NCBI GenBank assembly: GCA_036897625.1
Contig: JAYMTA010000002.1
Coordinates: 1-64,000 of the forward strand
Reading direction: 5' to 3'
DNA: 64,000 nucleotides
Source: Pelargonium cotyledonis
Taxonomy: Eukaryota > Streptophyta > Magnoliopsida > Geraniales > Geraniaceae
Position numbers and translations under genes: made by a program. Shown one piece after another: positions 38,990 through 49,945 of this stretch (positions within the stretch are counted from its first letter, which is position 1; every line of letters begins with the position of its first letter). The notes beneath the pieces were generated by a model that was given only the letters and a program-made list of their open reading frames with translations, searched no databases and had not been told where the DNA came from.

Positions 38990-41420
38990 GCAAGGGAAGC
39001 TCCCTCTCTGCTTATAAAAGCAGTATAAAGGTCCTTATAGGGGTTAATTTAAAGGTTCTCTGTGGGTTTTATAACTAAGTAATATCCCCGTCTCTCCCTT
39101 AGTCTTTGTAAATACCTTTAGTCCTTTTCTGTACCTAAAAAGCTTGCTATTTAAAGTGCTTCTCTGTTTACTTAATTACCTCGCTAAACGGAAAAGTCGG
39201 ACTCTTTTAAAAAGTTGAATTCCAGCCTTGCCTGCTGTATAGGACTCGGGAGTCTCTATTCCGAATAAGGAAAACTATCAGCAGTGCCTTAATCCTCTAA
39301 ATCCTATAGATATAACTGCCCTTTCCTTTGTTAACTGGCTAAGTAAAATACTGTATAACTTTCTTGTGGGCTATAATCTTCTCTACCTGTAGGCTTTCTC
39401 TATATCTTGCAGCTATCTTACCTATCTTGTAAGGAGTTATATTACTTATATTCACTAGAGTTAGTATCTATTTCCCAGTGCGATTTCCTTTCTTATCCAG
39501 CCCTTTTCCTGAAACTATACTTGCTTTGCTTGTAAAATACCTACCCTCAGTCCTACCCCTTTAATTAGCATTTAGAGGACTTCCTTACTTAGACTTAGTC
39601 TTTATTATCATTATCCGGAATTGAAAATCTAGAAACATAAGGAATAAAAAAGCAACTCCGACCTTGTCGCCTTGAATCCCTTACCAGAATACATTAGCTA
39701 TGTAAGTTCTAATCCCATACACCTATAAGACTGAGAACGAGATCTCTCTATAAACCCACTAGCTTCTTCTTGACTTACTGTACTCCTTTCCCTAGAGCTA
39801 TAGTTGTACCAAGATTCTGTATCCCTATCTGTATCATACTTGCCTACGAGTCTTTACGATACCCGCCTTATAAGCCGTACTCTTTGCATACCTTGTCATC
39901 ATAGCGGGTAGACTCTTATTCTTGACGAGAGCTTTCTGCTATATCCCTCTGCTTTGTTAACAGTCTTCAGAGCTATACCTTTGCCTTTCCGCATAGATTG
40001 ACCTTCGTTTTGGGCTATACTCTGGATCTCTATCTTAGCCTGTATCTGAGTCTTCCTATTTGCTTTCATACCCAGCTTAATCTTAAAAGCTTCTCTTACT
40101 AATTACTAGAATGTATAGGCAGAGAAACTTATTTGTCAAAAAAGCTTCTAACAGACCCATAAATGCCCATCACATTGCTTTAAACTAAGGAAATCTCTTA
40201 ACTTAATAGGGCTTTTCCTTGTTTACTATCTTATTCAATACCTCAAAACAGGAACTTAGATGCCTCTAACCTCTTTCTATTTTAACTATTCCTAAGGGAC
40301 ATGTTCCTTTAATTACATTACTTAAAACCAGCCATTCTAATTTGTATCTTGAAATATATGGTACCCCCTTACAAATATCCAATGCTTCTCTTATCTTACT
40401 TAGAGCTAATAGGTTGCTCTTTCCGCAGTATTTAAAACTGTTCCCGAATGCTTAGAACCTAAAAGCTCGACTCTTACTCCGTATCTTTAGAGCCTTTTTA
40501 GCAGTCTTCTTAATCGGTTGTTATAAGTCTTTGCAGCTAGTAGACCCTTTATTTCTTGATGAGAGCTAGACCCTTCCTCAGCGATTTACCTTTCTTATGC
40601 ATATCTGTACCTGTTCTCTTTTGAATACCTTGGCTGTACTCTTCTACATACCTAATACCAGTGGCTACCAAAGTAAGCATAAGGAAGGAACCCCTGTTTA
40701 TTTATGACACTCCTAGAAGCTCCTATATCTATATAGTTAGATTACTTGGGGACTGGGGAGTAGGTTAGAAGACTCCCCTTATATTTGCGTTTTGACTCTT
40801 AATTACTAAAATCCAAGGTTTCTTAACTTGTGAGATTTGAGGGATATAAAAGTAGAATTCCTTTTGTTTCATTACTTTTAAATATATCCTGTTAGACTTA
40901 GATTTGGGACTAGAAAAAACGGGAGGATTTCCTTTCTTATAACTCCTTGTTTAGAACTAATAAAATATTCAGTATCTAGCTTACTCTTCGGCATAGCTTG
41001 CATACCCTGTTTCTTAGGGGTTTTAAATACCTCTAATAGGAGTCTTTATAGCAGCTGTCTTACTTTTCTAGTGGGGAGTCTTGTTGTTGCAGCGCTATTG
41101 CATTCTATTGTATTTCTTTATTACTATTCTATTAGAGTAAAAATAGCCTATAGGTGTATATAGGATAAGAATAATGCTTTAGTTCTATTATAAGGGATAG
41201 TCCTCTTGTTCTCTTTATAGCTAGCACTAGATAGAGGATATAAACCTTTTCGAGATATAGCTTTCCTTGTAGCCCCACTATGTATCACTATCCTACTCTC
41301 TATCTGCTGTATCCGTATCTTAGAAGTCTTCCTTGCTTTCATACCCTTCTTACCTAGAACTCTTTTAATAAGACACCCGTTTTATAGGATATGTAGTAAT
41401 AGATGTAGAGTCTTCTTCTT
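38990..41420 (-). other. purine-strand-biased low-complexity block (possible decayed Lys/Arg-rich gene)
   Basis: For about 2.4 kb the plus strand is enriched in C and T and built from recurring words such as CTGTATC, CTATCTT and GTCTTCC; the minus strand is therefore purine-rich. Minus-strand translations are Lys/Arg/Ser/Ile-rich between stops: 41148-41342 gives 64 codons including KARKTSKIRIQQIESR, and the same frame opens again further on (with KTPKKQGMQAMPKSK) near 41040-40870. The block differs sharply from its flanks. It may be a decayed gene for a basic protein, or slippage-grown low-complexity DNA. No family is recognised. Confidence 0.4.
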
Positions 41421-44400
41421 CCTAAACTAAAATTAATTGTATTAAATGTTATAGTCTAAAGGATATTCCTCCTCTTTTCTGCTCTTATCAGTAAAAGAAG
41501 GGCCTCATATGATAGGGAAGAGGTCCCTGTTTTCGACTAGAACATAGTGAAGGAGGTTTATGCCGGTAGTATACTAGATAGTACATAACACACATAAACA
41601 TACCCATATGACTTTGACTTACTTCTTCTGCATAACTTAGTTATTCTTAGTTGTAACTAGACTTTGAGAATAAGAATATAAGGGTGTAGAAGATAAGAGA
41701 ACATAATAGAGGAGAGAACGTACTTATAGGATTACGAGAGATAGGGAAGATCAGAGATAGAGATACCTATGATTGGAGACTTACCCCTTATAAGCTGTAG
41801 TTATTGTAGCTATTGTCTGAAAGTCTTGTATTATATAGTATGTATAATAATTAGTACTTATAGTTTTATTAGTTCTTTTAGTTGTATTAGATTGTCTTAA
41901 ACTCCTCTTGTCCTCGTTCTAGTTACAGCAAATAAAGTTCAGCCAAACCTGTTTCCGGTAAGGACGGTAGTATAGGCTGTTTTTTCTGATCAAGTTAAGT
42001 TAAAAAAGCACCGTTATAACACCTGAGAGTGCGCACCCGATTAAAGCTAAGAGTTTGTACCAAGCTTTTCCAAACTGGGTTCCCTCTTTGATAGCAAATA
42101 GTTGTTAGAGAATATACTCGTAATTACGATAAACGCCCTCTTAGCAGGTTTATACTACAGCTATGTATACCTTAAGGTACTGCACTATTTTAGCTTCTTA
42201 GCTATTACTTTAATATAATATGTTTTAGTATTTGATACGCCATTCTTGTTTTGAAAAGATTAAAATCTCCCAAGATAACTAGGAAATCTGGAGCTCTGAA
42301 GCAGTCCTAGTACTAAAGACTTTTCTTACTAATGGGTACGGTGGCCTCTAATAGAGTTCAACACATTAATTTTAGATACTTGTCTTACTAGTCCTGACTG
42401 ATGATCTTATACAGCAGCTTTCTAGATAAAAAGCATTTCCGTTAGTAACTTTTTGTATTATATGAAAAACCTACTATTAATATTACAAGGAAACAAGAGA
42501 TCTCAACTTGCTTATCAAAACTGATTTCCAATCCATTTGGTTGTTAAGAAGTAGCATTCCCCAGACTCGGTAAATATTTTTAATTAATTAATTATAACTT
42601 TCGTAAACAATAAGGAGGCAAATTGATGGCTATCCGCGCTTTAGTAGGCAGGTCTGCATAGCTGCCTTTCACAGGATTCTTTACTGAATATTATACTTAA
42701 ATTTTGAAAGGAAATCCTCCATAGGGTATGGGGATACTTCGAAATCTCTAGAATGAAACAGTATAAAGATACAAAAGGTAAGGCCGAACCTAGTATTTTA
42801 TTACCTTACACTAGACGTTCTTAGTAATAAAAGTAGAAAATCTCAGGTCATACTTTTTAGTAAAACATAATTGATATACATAAGATTAGATTTGAGACTC
42901 AACTTTCTTTTTTGGGGGTGTATGGGGGATACAGAGTCTATCTCAAAAAAGTGTAGTTTTCAGATTTTTGGGAAAAGAAGGTGGATTTGCGTTACAATTA
43001 AACAAGCCTAGAGCTGGTTAGCTAGGGTTTTTGATACACTTTTATCTCTTAAGCTTCATACAGGAAGAGTCCTTTTAGATGTGGAAATTTAAGTATACCT
43101 TCTAAACTTAGAGTTATGTGGAGAGCTCGTTGGCTAATTTAAATAAACTTCTGTTCACACAAGAATTGGCAGACAAAACAAGCACAAATCCTCTTGCACT
43201 AAACCAATCCTGATTTAGGATTTTTTAGATAATGAAGGACTAGAAAATACTGGGTATCACTGTACAGGGATTCCCGTACACAAAGAACTAAAAGCCCGGT
43301 TCTAGTAAGTAACCACAAAAGAAACCTTCTCATCTCAACAAAGAATATCTATCCATTTACGCAATTCTATAAACGAAACCTTCCAAATCACTTAAAAGAG
43401 ACTCCTTTATTATTTGCCTTTGCCTCACTTATGGATCCTAGAAATTAAGTTAGACTGTGTACTCTGCCACTTGAAATTGGCTGCTTTTTTAATAAGGACT
43501 AATTCTTTATACATTCCGTTTTATCTTATTACTAATGGCTTATAAAAGTACACCTTTTAAACTTCGACTTGTTTCACTAAAAGTTTTAGAATTGGTTATT
43601 AAGTATGCAAGGTATAAGACTTCATTTTCATAGTTGGGGAAAGCCCTCCTTAGGCTCTAAGTAGGATGCCGTTATGGATCACTACATTTCTAAATTCTAA
43701 TGCGAAAACAGTAAAAGCCCCGCGGGTATGCCAAAACTGGAAGAATCCTCAAGCCTTCCTTGTGTTTTTTCTTTTATTAAACTAGTCACAAAATGAATCC
43801 TTTGTTAAATATGAGTAGTCTTTACAAAAACCTGATTAGCCTTTTAGAAATCTTGTATAAGCTTGTTAAGCGTATGCTTTTGTTGTGCTGTCGATAATAT
43901 CTCGAAGAAATTAGAATATATAATGGTATATCCACATGGACTTAACTCTATGGTAAACGGGATAGAAAAAAGCTTATTAAGAGAAGAGTTTCCAAATCCT
44001 TATTACATAGTAGATATCGATACGTAAAGAAAGAAAAATCCTATAATAGGTGTAGCAGCAAACTCATTTTTTTCCTTTTATAAAAAGCGATTATACGAGT
44101 ATTTAATATACTCTTGCTTGTCGTTATATGAGATTTCGATTTTCAATTTATAAGAAACAAAGAGTATTATAAGTAGCCTTTATCTGTATTGTACTGCTCA
44201 TCCCCCAGTTTCTATTTGAGGAAGATTAGTTATAAAAAGCAGAAGTGCTAACTTGCAGTAAAGTCATAACTACTGCCGTGCTTGAAGAACTACTTTTTTG
44301 TATTATATATAATGGGTAACTCCAATTAAATGTATAAATGTAGTCGACTAAGAAGTTCCTCCCAACACGCTCCTATTTTAGTTTCGAAAGTAAGAGCAAA

Positions 44401-44804
44401 GCTCAGTTATAGTATACTTATCCAAGGAAAGCTCTAGTATTAATAAGAGTTCTACCTTTGTTTTAGGATTATGGTGCTCTGAGTAAGCAGTCCAGGTATG
44501 TCTTAACTTAATTTGGAGAACCTTGTCAATACTTATGAATTCAAGAAAAAGAAAGATTAAAAATGAATATCCGTTATATAAGTTACTACTAATAAGGAAG
44601 ACTATTTTCCTGTCAAGTTTTATGCACGCTCTGCCGGGTAACTCTAGTATTCATATAGCTGGGGATCTTTCACTTGTTCAGTCAAAGTAGAGTGGGTACT
44701 GGGTGGACGCGAGGTTCTTAGGAATCAGAATCACTTAAGATAGAAAGAAAACAAGATATCGAATATTGTAGATGCTTCTATCTGGCCGAATGAGAGCAAG
44801 AATC
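41421..44804. other. no gene seen; short purine-rich patch
   Basis: From about 41645 to 41790 the plus strand turns purine-rich (AGAATAAGAATATAAGGG, GATAGGGAAGATCAGAG), using the same vocabulary as the preceding block but on the other strand. The rest is AT-rich without gene signatures. Confidence 0.35.
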
Positions 44805-44870
44805 TCTAATCGACTGGTGGTAGAGCACGGGCTCGTGAAATCTTAAGTCATGGGTTCGAGTTGGAGATCT
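44805..44870 (+). pseudogene. tRNA-like relic, identity unknown
   Basis: CTGGTGGTAGAGCACGGG and CATGGGTTCGAG are clear D- and T-arm cores. Between them GCTCGTGAAATCTTAAG does not form an anticodon stem. The wording recalls tRNA-Met (GGGCTCATAA), but the expected CAT is not present. Confidence 0.4.
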
Positions 44871-46220
44871 TTACTCTTCTTGATCATAGTTTTCTCTCCT
44901 TTCGGATCCAGTTTTCAAGTAGTCAGTCACAAGGCAAGCTTTAGCTTGTCTAGTTGGTTGGTAATAATTCTTCTTTCTTAAGTTCCACGAAGAATCCTAG
45001 AAAGTGCTTTTCCAACCTTTAGTAATGCATTATTTCTCTTGGTTTAAGTTTATAGTGCACCCTTTTTAGGGAATATAGAAGTATAACTAATATAAATTTA
45101 ACTAGTAGTAAGGGCTTCCTTAGGTTCTCGGCAGATTGACAGTCAAGAAATACCAGTACAGTGGAATAGAAAGGTCGAAGGTGTTCTTGCTAAACCTGGA
45201 ATTTTACCTTGTCGTAATATAGAGTCCCCGTCAATCGGTCTAAGTAAGATAGCATGCAAATACCAAGAAAAGTTCTTTATGCGGGGTACTACTTTTGACT
45301 TTTTGACTAGATCCCCTCCCTTTTTTTCTTGTGTAAGGAACGTAGTTGAATCAATCCCTTTGGGTCCTTCCTTGAGATTTAGAGTGTATGAGAATATAAA
45401 AGGACTCTACAATTTGTAAAAGTTGTCTTGCTCGGATAAGGTTTTGTACAATAAGTTACTCCTATTTCAGCTTAATACCTCCTAATCTAAATTCTAAGTA
45501 TGGATGTAATGAAACAATATATGCCCTTTGAATAATAGGTCTTACAAAAAAAGGACAAGGGGCTTTACAAACTTACTCTTTAAAACAAATAACCGGGTTT
45601 GCTAGAATAAGATTTCTTAGAACAATGGCAGAATTCTGTTTATATAAAGTGGCTTCCTATTTACTCCCCTTAACTTTTTAGGGCACAGTCCTGTACCTGT
45701 AGAAACTGACTTATGCGTGGAGAGGTAAAATGCTGGGTTTTTTAGACTTAGTTTGTCTTTGAAACTTTGTAAGATTAAGATAAGATATAAAAATTAGAAA
45801 TTTATTCCTTATTTAAATTTAAGAAGAATTTCATTTAATATGAAGTTGAAATAGAGAACTTTATTTAGGTATGGTTTATAAAACTGATTTAGAATACAAG
45901 TGAAATTGCCGCTACTGAGGAGGTGGGTTCTTGGTTTTAAGATTTGATAATGAAACTCTTGGATAATTTGAGTATACTAGTTCTATTGTGTACTAAGTCA
46001 AAAGTGGAAACTGAGTTAAAAGAATTTCTTAGATTTACAGTGGATATACATACAGAAATTGGATTTCGTATCGAGAGAATAAGGGGCTTTGTGCTAAGGT
46101 CCTAAATAAGTTTTTCGAGAATTCAACGGCGAACTCTCAGCGCTATTTTTGACTAATACAACTAGTTCTATATAGGGGTCCTGCTTTCCTCTCATCTCAA
46201 ACTTCTTGTACCAAAACTTA
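44871..46220. other. no gene seen
   Basis: AT-rich, no recognisable gene or RNA. Confidence 0.35.
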
Positions 46221-46291
46221 ACTATGAAGCCATTTGAACCTACGCGAGTTCGGTTAGCAGCTGACTGCTCTACCAACTGAACTATACACCC
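46221..46291 (-). pseudogene. trnN-like relic with GCT in the anticodon loop
   Basis: The minus strand reads GGGTGTATAGTTCAGTTGG, TAGAGCAGTCAG, CTGCTAACCG and CGTAGGTTCAAATGG. Its arms follow trnN (GTCGGCTGTTAACCGAC, CGTAGGTTCGAATCC), but the anticodon position reads GCT rather than GTT, two anticodon-stem pairs are lost, and the T-stem 3' strand and acceptor 3' strand are gone. The 5' end GGGTGTATAG is trnK-like, so it may be a chimera. Confidence 0.5.
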
Positions 46292-46414
46292 GGAAATAAA
46301 AGGGTTTGCCCAGGTCTTAGTTTTGCCGGTTTGAACCAAAAGGGGGTATACCCTATGTTAAGTTAATTAACTGTCTTTAAATTCAATTGGCTAGTCCTTA
46401 GATTATATGAAAGT

Positions 46415-46609
46415 ATGATTACCTCTACCTCTTTGTCTCAGCGAGCATTAAAAGACTTAATAATTCAAGGGATCAATGAACTACCTTTTACGTTATTCGT
46501 CAATAAGCCTTTTTGGAAAAACGAAATCTTGGTCAAACAATTGAATGACATTTACTACTTTTTATATTATGATAAAAAGGGAATTCCGTTAGCTTTCGCG
46601 GGTATCTAA
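46415..46609 (+). CDS. unassigned 64-codon open frame
   Basis: ATG-started frame ending in TAA, about 120 bp downstream of a trnN-like relic that lies on the opposite strand. The peptide is rich in Asn, Lys, Leu, Ile and aromatic residues, including NKPFWKNE and LNDIYYFLYYDKKG, and has no membrane segment. It looks more protein-like than most frames here, but I recognise no family. It could be a fragment of an intron-encoded or plasmid-type gene, which is only a guess. At this composition a 64-codon frame is expected by chance several times per window. Confidence 0.2.
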   Translation: MITSTSLSQRALKDLIIQGINELPFTLFVNKPFWKNEILVKQLNDIYYFLYYDKKGIPLAFAGI

Positions 46610-49503
46610 ATAGATTCCTAGGACTATCCGAATTCAGTAACTCTAAAAACAAGAGAGTACTGTAACCCAGTAAGACATTTGTTATAATCCCAGCAGTTGA
46701 AACTCTTCTTACTTGAAATTCTAAAAACCCCTACGGTTATATTGTTCTTGGCTTTATAAGATTTAATTACTAGTGGATAAGCCTACAGTTTTCAAAATTC
46801 CCTACTTACGGTCTAGGAACATAGCAAATTGTTAATTCCCTTGTTCTTATACAGGGGTTATAGGATTTGTAAGGTGCATTTCTCTTGTTCTCTGCAGTGA
46901 CTGTTATGCTATAGGTAGGGGTGGAGCCTTATACAGTTTAGAAGGATCTAATTTTTGATACGAGGAATCCAGTTTAAATACAAGAATTTAGGGATTGTGG
47001 TAAGTCTACAAGCTTGGTTATATAATGGATTGCGGGTACTTGATCATCCCGACGAAGATTCTAGTTGAACTTAATTAAGGGCCTCCTTTTGTCTCAGTGA
47101 TACTCTTCTACATAAATGATATATAGTAAATGGGAAATAAGAAATAAGAGATATACCCTTGCGCCTGGCAATCTCTCACAGGATCCACTTCATTTGACAA
47201 CTATAAAAAGGTACTGAATCGAGATTACTCTCCTTTAGGGCTTGACCAAGAAAGCTCCTGATAATAATTGTAGGTACTTACTGAAAGCATTACTATCACA
47301 CATTAAAGCTGCGATTAGACCTGCTATTAGAAAAAAGCAGTTTCCCTGGGAGATAATCAACAAAAAGTAGGTGATTAAGCACATGTCAGAGTTTATCTTT
47401 AACAAATAGGAAAAGATACTACTTGATAATACCCTGTGGGTAGATACGTTCTGAATAAAGGATACTAGATAAGACTCTACTTGAAACCTTGTACGTGCTG
47501 TTCGTTTTCGCGGTGATCTACCGGGTTTCAATACTTGTTAACAAAGAACTAGAGCTCAGTCTTTGACGTAAGGGATTTAGGGAAAAGCTTGGCTTTAGCT
47601 CTTACTTATCCGAAAAGAAGAATAGATGGAATCTTCCGTCTTCTGTTATTCCTTAACCATTAAGTGTAGCTTTTACTTGTATTTAAGAATAAGACTTCAT
47701 TAGTTAAGTTGTAGTGCTTAACTGAATTTCTTAATAATAAAGCCGGAGGAAATCTAAGTAATAACTTATAGCAAGTAGGAACCCTAGTGACAAAATACAG
47801 AGTAATAAAAGTAATTCTTCAAAAGATTTCTAGTAGATCCGATCTATAAATACCAGATATTAGGACTTAAAAAATAGTGAATCCTTTGTAAAATTAAAAG
47901 AAAATCCTATTTATTTAGTAGACCTTGATACTCCTGTTTGTAATGGGTATGATTTCCGGTTCCTTTTTGTGAGTTATTTTTCAGAAAATTACCCACATAT
48001 AGCTCGTATTTTCCTATAATCCTGAAGTCAGCTTTTTCACGGTAAAACAAGCATTCTTTGTTCGGACATGCGCGGGGTCGCATCGGATTGCTCCAGTATA
48101 AATCAGTTGAGAATCGTTCAAGATTGGATAAATCCAGTCTTATTCATCTATGTTATTTGTTTCGTACGGCTGACTTTTGCGCTTTAACAAAGAAGATCAA
48201 GATAAGGCATAAAATCTAATAACAGGATACTTTATTCGCCCCGGCTATGAAATTTATGAACTAACAAAAACAAACACAGTTGGCCCCTTTTGAACTGATC
48301 AGGTATGGCAGGAATCCTTTTCCATCCTATTGAAAAGCGGAAGACCTTACACCTTGTTGGGGGACCCCTTTATGTAAATAAGTGAAAATAGAATATGATT
48401 TTGTCATTCATTATAAAGTGAAGTTTAAGGAATCGGAATTTTCCTTTTTAAGCCCTTTTTTATTAAGTATACGATGACACTCTCTTATAACTTAAAAGGA
48501 CCTGGCTTTATTGTACTCATCTTGGACTCTCTTTCCGGTTGGGCACTTTTTTTAGGACCTAAAGTAGTTTTGCCCCAATTAGCTTTTCACGAATTCCGCG
48601 CCTTTGAAGTGAAACTAGATCTTTTTGATTTCATACGGATATTTCGCGCTTGATATGTATTAAATTCAGTTGCTTGCCAAGGTTCCTCAGATAAAGGACA
48701 AGCTACTGCACAATTCAGTAAAAGTTAGGATTCGTTTACTTCAGATACCCTTTGACTTTTCCTGGACCGGGGTTAAACAACAATAAATAGAGAATATATG
48801 CACGTTATCTATATAACTCTTTTCAAGGAAAGAGAGTCCAGTAATTGCTCCTAACTAAAGGGACACAAGCAAAAAACTTCGTTATAAAAACCTACTAAAT
48901 CTAAAGGAGGAGTCCCGATACCCTTTAGTTCGTACAACTTGCTGCTGTTGTGGTCTTTTAAATAGCCATGTGTTTATAATACAAATACATAAAAAGGGCA
49001 TTTACGAATGAACTTGCACACCCAGGGGTACCACAAATATAAGCTTTCCTAATCCAAAGCTAAGTTTAACTCAAATTAAAAAAGTATATCCAGATTCAGT
49101 TTCTTTTTATTCCTAACTTAATAGAGAAAATACACTTGTTGTGTAAAAGAATACACTACGTTGTTGTGTTTTACTACGGGCTAAGTACAGTTAGCAGCAA
49201 AAATTGATTACATCATACATTATGAAGTCGGTTTTTAAAAAGGTTCCCGCGAAGCCTTGTGTGACTCAAAGGATATTCTTAAAATAAAGTTTTATAGGGT
49301 TTCTAATTTCAGGACAATAGTACAGAAAAACTTAGTATTTAGTTAATTTTCCAAAGAGGGAGGTCCTAGTATAAGTATGGAACATTTAGTATAAAGAAAA
49401 AGATTTACTGAAGGCTCTAAAACAAGATATGATATGTACTTTTCACTATGTTTTTCCTATAGCACAAGCTGTGCTTTTATGATTACTAGAAATACCGAGA
49501 CTT
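46610..49503. other. no gene seen; contains one copy of a 24-bp dispersed repeat
   Basis: The minus-strand frame at 47235-47531 is the longest in the window (98 codons), beginning with MKPGRSPRKRTARTRF and containing one hydrophobic stretch. I recognise no family and do not call it a gene. Confidence 0.3.
46664..46687 (+). repeat. 24-bp dispersed direct repeat, copy 2
   Basis: Identical to 19160-19183 in the same orientation; located just after the unassigned frame at 46415. Confidence 0.85.
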
Positions 49504-49698
49504 GTGGGTAGTTACGTATTAATTTATAACACAGAACCGGTATCACTTTATCTTGCTTATATAACAAAAAGGAGTGACTTACTAGATGCTTCTATAAAAT
49601 GGAAAGCAAATGTGATGGGACGTATATTATCGAGATTTCTTTTTTCTTGCACTAGGCACCCGCTCATCTTTAGGCGGGTCCGAAAGGTCTTTTCTTAA
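49504..49698 (+). CDS. unassigned frame, first of an adjacent pair (GTG start)
   Basis: Frame of 64 codons from GTG. The C-terminal part is basic (RHPLIFRRVRK). It stops 13 bp before the next frame at 49712, on the same strand but in a different frame. The pair could be one longer reading frame broken once, or two chance frames. No family is recognised and no ribosome-binding site is evident. Confidence 0.18.
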   Translation: MGSYVLIYNTEPVSLYLAYITKRSDLLDASIKWKANVMGRILSRFLFSCTRHPLIFRRVRKVFS

Positions 49699-49711
49699 CC
49701 AATACAAATTT

Positions 49712-49945
49712 ATGAGTTTGAACTCCTTTTCAAATACTGAGACTTATCTCCGGGGATACCTAAAAAATAGAATTTGGGTCGAAATCGGCAAAAAACTTGC
49801 TTTCTCCCCGCAATCTAATCCCTCAATATTTAGAGAATTTAAGAGCTCTTTTTATAATAATATAAGCTCCTTTAAAAACGAAATGAGATATACAAAAAAT
49901 ATAAAGCTAAATGGGTATCTACCTATTTATTACTTTAAGTATTAA
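49712..49945 (+). CDS. unassigned frame, second of an adjacent pair
   Basis: ATG-started, 77 codons, ending in TAA. The peptide is rich in Lys, Asn, Ser, Phe and Tyr (for example GYLKNRIWVEIGKKL), as expected of AT-rich organelle coding DNA but also of random AT-rich DNA. Together with 49504-49698 it forms the densest stretch of same-strand open sequence in the window (about 440 bp). No family is recognised. Confidence 0.2.
   Translation: MSLNSFSNTETYLRGYLKNRIWVEIGKKLAFSPQSNPSIFREFKSSFYNNISSFKNEMRYTKNIKLNGYLPIYYFKY

Noticed and set aside
47235-47531. Longest open frame in the window (98 codons, minus strand)
   Set aside because: No family resemblance, and a frame of this length is unsurprising in 64 kb of this composition.
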